Source: Vreelandella piezotolerans
GTDB taxonomy: Bacteria > Pseudomonadota > Gammaproteobacteria > Pseudomonadales > Halomonadaceae
Reading direction: 5' to 3'
Assembly (NCBI RefSeq): GCF_012427705.1
Contig: NZ_CP048602.1
Span: forward strand, 310,001-374,000
Length of the DNA stretch: 64,000 nt
The notes below the pieces were generated by a model, which saw nothing but the letters and a program-made list of their open reading frames with translations, ran no database searches and had not been told where the DNA came from. The translations under genes were made by a program, and so were the position numbers. This document shows, in pieces, positions 6,318 to 13,811 of this stretch. Position 1 is the first letter of the stretch. Every line of letters begins with the position of its first letter.

Positions 6318-8072
6318 ATGACCGCACAAGAAGCGCAGTGGCTAAATCACATTATTGCGGCAGAAGAGCTGCACGTGCTGTTCCAACCGATCGTGGACGC
6401 CAATCAGCAGGCTATTTACGGCTATGAAGCGCTGATTCGCGGGCCAAAAACGTCTCCGCTTCACTCTCCGCTGCGGTTATTCGATGTGGCGACCCAGGCG
6501 GGATTGCTGGTCGAGCTGGACCTGCTTTGCCGGCGTCTTGCCATACGCCGCTTTGCCGAGCTCGACCTGCCGGGACTGCTGTTTCTCAATGTCATGCCGC
6601 TGACCATTGTGGAGCGGGATTTTCGTGAAGGGCTGACGCTCAGTTTTATCCAAGAGAGCGGCTTGCCACCCGAGCGGGTGGTCATCGAGCTGACCGAGCA
6701 TGTGCCGATTCACGACTACGATCTGATGCGCCAAGCGGTAGATCACTACCGCGACATGGGGTTTCAGGTGGCATTGGACGATTTGGGGGCTGGTCACTCG
6801 AGTCTTCGCCACTGGTCGGAGCTACGGCCCGATTTCGTCAAGCTTGACCGTCATTTTATTTCTGGGATCGATCAGGAACCCGCCAAGCGAGAGTTTCTGC
6901 GCTCGATTTTGGATGTCGCCCGCAGCCTCGATTGCCTGCTCATTGCCGAGGGGGTCGAAACGGCGGCCGAGCATCTCTGCCTATGGGAACTCGATCGCGG
7001 GCTGGCACTGCTGCAAGGGTTCTATTTTGCTCGACCGAGCCCTCAGCCACCCATGCAGCTTAATACGCTATTGCCCGCCACCACCCAGCTCAAAGGCCCG
7101 GCGGGACGCACGGCGCACTCCATCTTGCGCCCCATCGAGAGCGTCCCGGCAAGTTGTTTAGTGCCCGCGCTGGCTGAACGCTTTCGCGAAGACCCTAAGC
7201 TGCGCTGCGTGGCGGTGGTGGAAGAGAGGGTCCCTGTGGCAGTGGTCCGCCGCAACGCTTTTTTGACGCTGTTTGCCAATCAGTACGGCCACGCGCTGTA
7301 TGCTAAACGTCGCGTGTTAGATATCGCCGACCCTAAAATGATCGTCGCGGACGCAGAGCTCTCTTTAGAGGCCCTGAGTCAACAGCTCACCGACAGCCGC
7401 GATATCGAACAGGAAGATTTCGTCATCGTCGGCGGTGACGGTCACTACCTGGGCATGGGCAATATCGTCGATCTGCTGCGGGAGATTACCGCGATTCAAG
7501 TGCGTCAAGCGCGCCATGCCAACCCTCTTACCGGGCTGCCCGGCAATATTTTGATCAACGAAACCCTGGCGGCGTATTTATCCGAAGAGCGTGGGTTCGC
7601 GGCGGCATACGTCGACCTGGACAACTTCAAAGCGTTCAACGATGCCTATGGCTATGCTCGCGGTGACCACGTGATCATTTCGCTCTCACGGCTGCTCCAG
7701 GCTCAAGTGGAGAGCGCGGGGGGCTTTATTGGGCATATCGGTGGCGACGATTTCATGATGCTGCTGCCGTTAGAGCACTGGCAAAACGTCTGCGAGCAAA
7801 TTCTCCACTCTTTCGAAGTGCTGGCGCCCGGGTTTTACGAGGAGAGTGATCGGCTGCAGGGGGGGATTTCCATTGAAAGCCGACAAGGGGGCGTGACGTT
7901 CTTTCCCTTTGTCAGCGTCTCGATTGCGGTCAAGCCAATTACGGACCCAGCGCCCTGCAAAGCGCTGGATATCGCCGCGCAGCTATCAGAGCTAAAGCAT
8001 CAGGCCAAAAAAATCGTGGGCAACAGTCTGTTCGTCGAGCGACGGGGCTGCTGCACCGGAGAAGTCCAGTAG
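6318..8072 (+). CDS. EAL-CBS-GGDEF cyclic-di-GMP protein
   Basis: 584 soluble residues with no membrane segment. The N-terminal EAL phosphodiesterase domain has YGYEALIRG, ELTEH, LDDLGAGHSSLRHW, FVKLDRHFI and IAEGVET, so the metal-binding set looks complete apart from conservative changes (DDLGAG for DDFGTG). A pair of CBS-like modules spans about residues 270-390. The C-terminal GGDEF domain starts at NPLTGLPGN (about 402) and has the variant signature HIGGDDF. CBS pairs bind adenosine ligands, so a nucleotide signal may set c-di-GMP output. The upstream PHO-like box suggests induction under phosphate limitation. Net activity (synthesis, breakdown or sensing) is not decidable from sequence. 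Confidence 0.88.
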   Translation: MTAQEAQWLNHIIAAEELHVLFQPIVDANQQAIYGYEALIRGPKTSPLHSPLRLFDVATQAGLLVELDLLCRRLAIRRFAELDLPGLLFLNVMPLTIVERDFREGLTLSFIQESGLPPERVVIELTEHVPIHDYDLMRQAVDHYRDMGFQVALDDLGAGHSSLRHWSELRPDFVKLDRHFISGIDQEPAKREFLRSILDVARSLDCLLIAEGVETAAEHLCLWELDRGLALLQGFYFARPSPQPPMQLNTLLPATTQLKGPAGRTAHSILRPIESVPASCLVPALAERFREDPKLRCVAVVEERVPVAVVRRNAFLTLFANQYGHALYAKRRVLDIADPKMIVADAELSLEALSQQLTDSRDIEQEDFVIVGGDGHYLGMGNIVDLLREITAIQVRQARHANPLTGLPGNILINETLAAYLSEERGFAAAYVDLDNFKAFNDAYGYARGDHVIISLSRLLQAQVESAGGFIGHIGGDDFMMLLPLEHWQNVCEQILHSFEVLAPGFYEESDRLQGGISIESRQGGVTFFPFVSVSIAVKPITDPAPCKALDIAAQLSELKHQAKKIVGNSLFVERRGCCTGEVQ

Positions 8073-8074
8073 GT

Positions 8075-8124
8075 CGTCATGTCGTCGTCATCCAAGCGTC
8101 ACGGGAGTGTCCCGCTGCTGTCAT
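8075..8124 (+). promoter_or_regulatory. Tandem PHO-box array upstream of the phosphate/phosphonate-type transporter
   Basis: Five units lie on one 11-bp register: CGTCAT at 8075, CGTCAT at 8086, CGTCAC at 8097, TGTCCC at 8108 and TGTCAT at 8119. PhoB binds direct repeats of TGTCA-type sequence at exactly this period, often in tandem. The array ends 51 bp before the PhnD start codon. Binding by PhoB is inferred. Confidence 0.65.
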
Positions 8125-8175
8125 ATTGGCCCGCCACTATGGCATGAACACTTCATAACTCGCTTAGGTGATGCC

Positions 8176-9147
8176 ATGCACATGCACTCTTTCTCTTTCT
8201 CTCGTACGCTGTTGAGCGCCGCTGTCGTAGGCGCTTTTTCACTGGCAGCGGTGTCTGCCTCGGCTGACCTCTCTTCACGCTACACGGACAGCGACGGTGA
8301 CATGATCGCCGACGTGCCCAGCGACGAGTCGCAGTGGGTCGATCCCGATACGCTGGTCTTTGCTTATACGCCGGTGGAAGATCCCGCCGTTTATGCCGAT
8401 GTATGGGCCGATTTTCTGGACCATCTGAGCGACGCTACCGGTAAAAACGTCCAGTTCTTCCCCGTGCAGTCCAACGCTGCCCAGCAGGAAGCCCTGCGCG
8501 CAGGACGCTTGCACGTGGCGGGCTTCAACACGGGCGGTGTGCCGGTGGCGGTCAACTGCGGTGGCTTCCGCCCCTTTGCCATGATGGCGGCAGAAGACGG
8601 TAGCTTCGGCTACGAGATGGAAATCATCACCTACCCCGATAGCGGCATCGAGACGGTGGAAGACTTGGCCGGTCGTCAGCTGGCGTTTACCTCTGAAACG
8701 TCCAACTCCGGTTTCCGCGCCCCCTCCGCGCTGCTGCGCTCCGAGTACGGCCTGGAAGCGGATGAAGACTTCGAAACCGCCTTTTCGGGCTCTCACGACA
8801 ACTCCATCCTAGGCGTCGTGAACAAAGATTACGACGCGGCCGCCATTGCCAACTCCGTCGCCAAACGCATGCTGTCGCGCGACGTGGTGAGCGAAGATGA
8901 TTACAACGTCATCTACACCTCTGAAACCTTCCCCACGACGGCCTACGGTCTGGCGCACAACCTGAACCCTGAACTTGCCGAGCAGATTCAGGATGCATTC
9001 TTTAGCTACGACTGGGAAGGGACACCGCTGGAAGCCGAGTTTGCCAACTCCGGTGAAGCACAGTTCATTCCGATCACCTACCAAGAGAACTGGTCCGTGA
9101 TCCGTACCATCGCCGATGCCAACGGCGTGACGTACGACTGCGATTGA
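8176..9147 (+). CDS. phnD: PhnD-type phosphate/phosphite/phosphonate-binding protein
   Basis: 323 residues from ATG 8176, which has AGGTGA just upstream and begins the signal peptide (LLSAAVVGAFSLAAVSASA). The frame is open back to 8107 but that part covers the PHO repeats. The mature protein shows the PhnD family pattern: LVFAYTPVEDPAVYADVWADF, VQFFPVQSNAAQQEALRAG, RLHVAGFNTGGVPVAVNC, TSETSNSGFRAPSALL and FSGSHDNSILGV. An unusual N-terminal DSDGDMIAD segment (residues 38-46) resembles a calcium-binding DxDxDG repeat. It delivers an oxyanion to the PhnC/PhnE transporter encoded next. Whether the ligand is phosphate, phosphite or phosphonate cannot be told; no phosphonate-degrading genes are nearby. 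Confidence 0.88.
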   Translation: MHMHSFSFSRTLLSAAVVGAFSLAAVSASADLSSRYTDSDGDMIADVPSDESQWVDPDTLVFAYTPVEDPAVYADVWADFLDHLSDATGKNVQFFPVQSNAAQQEALRAGRLHVAGFNTGGVPVAVNCGGFRPFAMMAAEDGSFGYEMEIITYPDSGIETVEDLAGRQLAFTSETSNSGFRAPSALLRSEYGLEADEDFETAFSGSHDNSILGVVNKDYDAAAIANSVAKRMLSRDVVSEDDYNVIYTSETFPTTAYGLAHNLNPELAEQIQDAFFSYDWEGTPLEAEFANSGEAQFIPITYQENWSVIRTIADANGVTYDCD

Positions 9148-9171
9148 TCGATCCGTCATTCCGTGCGTTTT

Positions 9172-9201
9172 CTCGGCCAGGAGGGCGACCTTCTGGCCGA
9201 G
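9172..9201 (+). other. Intercistronic hairpin between phnD and phnC
   Basis: CTCGGCCAG (9172-9180) pairs perfectly with CTGGCCGAG (9193-9201), extended inwards by AGG/CCT around a GCGA loop. No T tract follows, so a simple terminator is unlikely. Hairpins here in binding-protein transporter operons often protect the upstream mRNA or partly terminate, keeping the binding protein in excess. Confidence 0.5.
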
Positions 9202-9272
9202 CCGCTATGTAGCTAATGACATAAGCCCTTATTCATATAAGCACTTGAGTATCAGACACTGAGGCACTTCCC

Positions 9273-10148
9273 ATGTTGACACTCACCGGCGTTGGCAAAC
9301 GCTACCCAACTGGCGATCGCGCGCTGACCGATATTCAGCTGTCGCTGCCCAAAGGGCAGGTCATGGCGCTGATTGGCCCATCTGGCGCAGGAAAGAGCAC
9401 TCTGATTCGCTGCGTGAACCGACTAGTAGAACCCTCGCAAGGCAGCATTCGATTAGACGATGTGGAGCTGACGACACTCTCGGGTAGCCGTCTGCGCCAC
9501 GCTCGCCGCGCCATGGGGATGATCTTCCAGGAGTATGCGCTGGTGGACCGCCTGAGCGTGATGGAAAACGTCCTGTCGGGCCAATTGGGGTATGTGGGGT
9601 TCTGGCGTAGTTTCTTGCGCCGCTATCCCCAGGAGGCCGTGGCAGAAGCGTTTCGACTGCTGGAGCGCGTTGGCTTGCCCCACGCGATCGATAAACGCGC
9701 CGATGCCCTCTCCGGCGGCCAGCGCCAGCGGGTGGGCATCGCCCGGGCGCTGTTGCAAAGCCCCAAACTGCTGTTGGTGGATGAGCCCACGGCCAGTCTA
9801 GACCCGAAAACTTCCCGCCAAATCATGCGTTTGATTCGTGAATTGTGCGCCGAGCGCGAGCTGGCCGCTATCATCAACATTCATGACGTAGCGTTGGCCC
9901 AGCAGTTTGCCGACCGTATCGTTGGGCTGCGTGCCGGGCAGATCGTCTTCGACGGCAAGCCGAGCGAGCTGACCAGCGAGATGCTGACCACCATTTACGG
10001 TGAAGAGGAGTGGGACACCACACCAGAGCCTGCCGATGACGACGAAGAAGAGCACCAGAAGGTGACATCGCGTACCGCGCCGTCACCCTCGGCCAGCGCG
10101 CCTCAAACACCGCAACAGGGCCGCTTGGCGAGTGGAGGCGTTCAATGA
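9273..10148 (+). CDS. phnC: PhnC-type ABC transporter ATPase
   Basis: 291 residues. Walker A is GPSGAGKST, the Q-loop lies in [21 protein letters not shown], the signature is [15 protein letters not shown] and Walker B is [13 protein letters not shown]; the H-loop His is in INIHDVALA. The MENVLSG and RYPQEA segments are typical of PhnC. A low-complexity tail of about 40 residues (DDDEEEH, then Ser/Pro/Ala-rich) extends beyond the usual PhnC length. The stop overlaps the first permease gene by ATGA. It energises uptake by the two permeases encoded downstream. Confidence 0.92.
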   Translation: MLTLTGVGKRYPTGDRALTDIQLSLPKGQVMALIGPSGAGKSTLIRCVNRLVEPSQGSIRLDDVELTTLSGSRLRHARRAMGMIFQEYALVDRLSVMENVLSGQLGYVGFWRSFLRRYPQEAVAEAFRLLERVGLPHAIDKRADALSGGQRQRVGIARALLQSPKLLLVDEPTASLDPKTSRQIMRLIRELCAERELAAIINIHDVALAQQFADRIVGLRAGQIVFDGKPSELTSEMLTTIYGEEEWDTTPEPADDDEEEHQKVTSRTAPSPSASAPQTPQQGRLASGGVQ

Positions 10149-10972
10149 GCACGATAGACACGCGAGCCCGCCAGCAGGCGGCCCGGCAGGGCCAATGGCG
10201 GCGGCTGCCGCTGATCGAGAGCCGCCGCCTGCGTTGGGCGTTGGTGCTGGGGGGAGTGGTCTACCTTGTACTGGCGCTCGCTTCGGTGGAAGTGAATTGG
10301 GCGCGGGTGGCGGAAGGGGCCGGGCGCGCGTTGAACTTCCTCGGCGCGTTTTTGCAGCCCGATTTCGTCAGCCGTCAAAGCGACATTCTGGCGGGCCTGC
10401 TGGAAAGCCTCACCATGACGCTGACCTCGACGGTGATCGGCGTTCTACTCGCCATTCCCGTCGGCTTAGGCGCGGCAAAAAATATTGCGCCGTTACCTGT
10501 GTATGCGGTGTGTCGGGCAATTATCGCGGTCTCGCGCACCTTTCAGGAGGTCATCATTGCCATCCTGTTCGTGGTGATGTTCGGCTTTGGTCCTTTTGCA
10601 GGCATGCTCACCTTGGCCTTTGCCACCATCGGCTTCATGGCCAAGCTGCTGGCGGAAGATATCGAAGACCTCGACTGGAAACAGGTAGAAGCCGTGCGCA
10701 CCACCGGTGCCAGCTGGTGGCAAACCATGAACCACGCCGTACAGCCCCAGGTGATGCCGCGCTTGATCGGGCTCTCGATGTACCGGCTGGATATCAACTT
10801 CCGCGAGTCGTCGGTGATCGGCATCGTCGGGGCCGGGGGGATTGGCGCGACACTTAATACGTCGCTTAGCCGCTACGAGTACGGCACCTCGGCCGCCATC
10901 CTGCTGATCATCATCGCCATCGTACTCATGAGCGAATATGCCTCCAGCCATGTGCGTCGTTGGACGCAGTAG
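10145..10972 (+). CDS. phnE: PhnE-type ABC transporter permease 1
   Basis: 275 residues with about six membrane helices. The permease-ATPase coupling region reads [22 protein letters not shown] and is followed by [22 protein letters not shown], the characteristic PhnE C-terminal motif. A start overlapping the ATPase stop (ATGA) shows tight coupling. A second, different permease follows, so the channel is probably a PhnE1/PhnE2 heterodimer rather than a homodimer. Confidence 0.9.
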   Translation: MSTIDTRARQQAARQGQWRRLPLIESRRLRWALVLGGVVYLVLALASVEVNWARVAEGAGRALNFLGAFLQPDFVSRQSDILAGLLESLTMTLTSTVIGVLLAIPVGLGAAKNIAPLPVYAVCRAIIAVSRTFQEVIIAILFVVMFGFGPFAGMLTLAFATIGFMAKLLAEDIEDLDWKQVEAVRTTGASWWQTMNHAVQPQVMPRLIGLSMYRLDINFRESSVIGIVGAGGIGATLNTSLSRYEYGTSAAILLIIIAIVLMSEYASSHVRRWTQ

Positions 10973-11032
10973 CATGGCGTTAGGCGTGTGGACTATCCCT
11001 TTATCCAATCTGAAAGGCAAGAGGAATCCTCC

Positions 11033-11848
11033 ATGCCGGTAACCACTTCTTCTCAAGGCATGCCGCAGTGGCAGCGGCGCACCAGCCGCGCCCAGTGGCT
11101 GCAGTACGTCGCTTGGCTGGCGGGCATTAGCCTGTTCTTACTCTGTTGGAAAGTGATCTCCGATAACACCATGTGGGTGTTCGTAGAGGACGCGGGCCGC
11201 CAGGGCAGCGACTTGATCAGTCGTATGGTGCCGCCGCGCTGGGAGTATGCCAGCCAGCTCTGGCAGCCCATGTGGGACACGATCAACATCGCTACCTTGG
11301 GCACTGCGCTGGGGATCATGATGGCATTTCCCGTCGCGTTTTTGGCCGCCCGCAATACCACGCCGCATCCTCTCGTACGCAGCGTGGCGCTGACGATCAT
11401 CGTCTCTTCGCGCTCGATCAACTCGCTGATTTGGGCCATGCTGCTGGTCACCATTCTAGGCCCCGGCGTACTGGCGGGCATCATCGCGATTGCCCTGCGG
11501 TCGATTGGCTTTGTGGGCAAGCTGCTCTATGAGGCCATCGAGGAGATTCATCCCACGCCGGTGGAAGCCATCAGTGCCACCGGCGCGAGTCGCTTGCAGG
11601 TCATGAGTTATGGCGTACTGCCGCAAATCATGCCCGCCTTTGCAGGCATCAGCGTGTATCGCTGGGACATCAATATCCGCGAATCGACGGTGCTGGGGCT
11701 GGTGGGCGCAGGTGGCATAGGCCTGCAGCTGAACGCCTCGATCAACAGTTTGGCGTGGAATCAGGTCAGCGTGATTTTCGTGCTCATCTTTGCCACGGTA
11801 CTGGTGTCGGAATGGGTCTCGGCTCGCGTACGTCACGCCATCATTTAA
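11033..11848 (+). CDS. phnE: PhnE-type ABC transporter permease 2
   Basis: 271 residues from ATG 11033, supported by AAGAGGAA upstream; a GTG at 10988 is in frame but lacks a good ribosome site. It has about six membrane helices with the coupling region VEAISATGASRLQVMSYGVLPQ and YRWDINIRESTVLGLVGAGGIG. Its pattern matches the preceding permease, consistent with an old duplication and a heterodimeric channel. The spacing of 60 bp from the first permease and no visible terminator put it in the same operon. Confidence 0.9.
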   Translation: MPVTTSSQGMPQWQRRTSRAQWLQYVAWLAGISLFLLCWKVISDNTMWVFVEDAGRQGSDLISRMVPPRWEYASQLWQPMWDTINIATLGTALGIMMAFPVAFLAARNTTPHPLVRSVALTIIVSSRSINSLIWAMLLVTILGPGVLAGIIAIALRSIGFVGKLLYEAIEEIHPTPVEAISATGASRLQVMSYGVLPQIMPAFAGISVYRWDINIRESTVLGLVGAGGIGLQLNASINSLAWNQVSVIFVLIFATVLVSEWVSARVRHAII

Positions 11849-11872
11849 CCCGTACCCGTTAGGAGAATCGCC

Positions 11873-12502
11873 ATGCGCTTTCCCCATTCCGAGATCACGA
11901 CGATCGATCTGATGCGCCACGGTGAACCCCAAGGTGGGCGAATGCTACGGGGCAGTACCGACCACCCTCTCAGCGAAACAGGCTGGCAGCAGGTGACCGA
12001 TGCCGTCATGCGTCACACGATGGAGGGTCGGCCGCCCTATGATGCCATTGTGAGCTCGCCGTTGGCCCGTTGCCGCGAATTTGCGCTCTGGTTAGGGGAG
12101 GAGTTCGACCTACCGGTACAGGTGGATGAGGATTTGGCCGAGCTGCACCTGGGCGAGTGGGAAGGTAAAACGTACGCCGAGGTGTACGCCCAAGAGGGCA
12201 CGGAGCAGATGAACGCTTTCTGGTTCGACCCCGCCCGCGCCGCACCGCCTGGCGGAGAAACCTACGCCGAGCTGGATGCTCGGGTCAGCGAAGCGTGGCG
12301 GCGGCTGTTGGCGAATCCGCCCGGCCACCATGTGCTCGTGGTAGCCCATCTGTTCGTCTGCAATGCCCTGTTCCGTCAAGTGTTAGAGCAGCCGCTCAGC
12401 AACGGTCTAGTGATGGATCTGCCCTATGCCGCCATGAGCCGCCTACGTCACGAACGCCATGCTATGGGTGAGAGCACGTTTATCGAGTGGGTCGGCCGGT
12501 AA
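11873..12502 (+). CDS. Histidine phosphatase family protein
   Basis: 209 residues. The histidine-phosphatase hallmark DLMRHGEPQ is near the N-terminus, with SSPLARCREFALWL, the acid residue in ELHLGEWEGKTY and the second His in VLVVAHLFVCNAL (where many members have THGG). The gene starts 24 bp after the second permease with AGGAGAA before it, so it is likely the last gene of the transporter operon. The family includes alpha-ribazole phosphatase, phosphoglycerate mutase and broad phosphatases. In this context a phosphate-scavenging role is reasonable, but the substrate is not evident and no cobalamin genes are nearby. Confidence 0.85.
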   Translation: MRFPHSEITTIDLMRHGEPQGGRMLRGSTDHPLSETGWQQVTDAVMRHTMEGRPPYDAIVSSPLARCREFALWLGEEFDLPVQVDEDLAELHLGEWEGKTYAEVYAQEGTEQMNAFWFDPARAAPPGGETYAELDARVSEAWRRLLANPPGHHVLVVAHLFVCNALFRQVLEQPLSNGLVMDLPYAAMSRLRHERHAMGESTFIEWVGR

Positions 12503-12576
12503 GCGCGCGTGAAGCAGTAGCGGGTCAACGGCGCTTAGGCCATGATAAGAGCAACACGTTTTTTTGGAGCGTTGCC

Positions 12577-13056
12577 ATGCCGTTGACTCGCTGTTCATCT
12601 CTTTGTGCGCTGCTCATGCTGCTGCTCTTGGCAGGGTGTGCCAGTCACGACGTGGCCATGGCCCCCGCGCCCAGCTCGCCAGCGGGTATGTCGATGGAGC
12701 GCGCGTTGATACTCTCCCATGCCCAGCAGGCGATCGGCACGCCTTATCGCTTGGGTGGCAACTCCCCCGACGGTTTGGACTGCTCCGGCCTCGTCGAGAT
12801 GACCTACCGCGCCGCAGGTATTCGCGTGCCACGCACCGCCGACGGCCAGTTTCGTGCGCTTCCCCAAGTCGACGCTCCCCGCCCTGGCGACCTGCTCTTT
12901 TTCGGCGATGGCAATAAAGCCACCCATGTGGGCATCTACGGCGGTAACCGCCAGATGATTCACGCTCCCGGTAGCGGCCGCGCCGTGGTAAGCGTACCGC
13001 TGGATATCGACTATTGGCAGCAACGCTTTTTAGGCGCGGCATCGGTGGCGCCCTAA
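12577..13056 (+). CDS. NlpC/P60 (C40) cell-wall peptidase, lipoprotein
   Basis: 159 residues from ATG 12577 (GGAG seven bases upstream); the longer frame from 12487 has no support. A lipoprotein signal ends in LLLAGC with the lipidated Cys at 21. The C40 catalytic residues are Cys69 (DGLDCSGLVEMTY) and His117 (THVGIYGG), with RPGDLLFF and MIHAPGSG typical of the fold. Such enzymes cut stem peptides of peptidoglycan, like Spr/NlpC of enterobacteria. It is single-domain, without a visible SH3 or LysM region. It follows the phosphatase by 74 bp and may be independently expressed. Confidence 0.88.
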   Translation: MPLTRCSSLCALLMLLLLAGCASHDVAMAPAPSSPAGMSMERALILSHAQQAIGTPYRLGGNSPDGLDCSGLVEMTYRAAGIRVPRTADGQFRALPQVDAPRPGDLLFFGDGNKATHVGIYGGNRQMIHAPGSGRAVVSVPLDIDYWQQRFLGAASVAP

Positions 13057-13164
13057 GACGTGAGACAAGCCTGACTTAGGTTAATAACCTTTCGTGAGCA
13101 CACGATACACTCGCCGTATTTTGCTGGCCGACCCCTTGTCCCTCTGCCGCAAAACGCGGCCAGC

Positions 13165-13620
13165 TTGATGAATAATGCTCATCAAGCCCAACGGGTGACC
13201 GGCGAGGTCGCGGTGCAGGCATGCCAAGACATGCAGCAGATTCATCAGGCCAACGAACTGGTCACATCGATCGTGGCTGCTATCGACAACAACGTGGCAC
13301 GCATCAGCGAAGGTGAATCACTCGTGTCCACGACGAGCACCACGCTTGCCAATATTGCTGACCGTGTGCAGCAAGTGGCTACGTTGGTCGATGAGATTGC
13401 CACGGCGAGCCAAGAGCAGTCTTCCGGGGTCGAGCAAATTAGCCATGCGATGGCTCAGCTAGAGGACGTCACGCAACAGAATGCGTCATTGGTAGAGCAG
13501 GTGGCCACGGCCAGTCGTTCGCTGGATGAGCAGGCCGACGAGATGTCGGCACTTGTGAGCCGGTTTCAAGTGACAGAGCCCGTTATGAGCGATCATCGCC
13601 AGCTTGCTTATAATCGATAG
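13165..13620 (+). pseudogene. Remnant of a methyl-accepting chemotaxis protein
   Basis: The frame encodes only the C-terminal helical part of a chemoreceptor signalling domain (LANIADRVQQVATLVDEIATASQEQSSGVEQI, then DVTQQNASLVEQVATASRSLDEQADEMSALVSRF). The sensor domain, membrane helices and the near-invariant hairpin tip (the ALNAAVEAARAGE region) are absent. The first ~45 residues look like the descending-helix heptads that normally precede the tip, so an internal deletion seems to have joined the two arms. There is no good ribosome site; an 8-bp inverted repeat (13164-13171/13179-13186) covers the start. It cannot bind CheA/CheW as a normal receptor, so I call it a pseudogene. Confidence 0.7.
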
Positions 13621-13629
13621 CGCGACGAT

Positions 13630-13666
13630 GCGCGTACCAGAGGGCCTCCTACTTCCTGGTACGCGC
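13630..13666. other. 11-bp perfect inverted repeat
   Basis: GCGCGTACCAG (13630-13640) and CTGGTACGCGC (13656-13666) are exact inverted copies with a 15-nt loop, just after the chemoreceptor remnant. No T tract follows, so its role as terminator is doubtful. Confidence 0.4.
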
Positions 13667-13811
13667 TAGGCAATGGATGCAGACGCGACACGAGGGCAAT
13701 AAAAGCGCGTTGATTCAGCGCTGTTGAATCTAAAACACGGGGCAAAAGACGGTGTTAATATGAGCAAAAGACCTTAAATCAACAACGCTTATAAAAGGAG
13801 AGCAGAGACGC

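Noticed and set aside
8107..8175. N-terminal extension of the PhnD-type protein starting with GTG 8107
   Set aside because: It would place coding sequence over the PHO-type repeats and before a normal signal peptide; ATG 8176 fits both.
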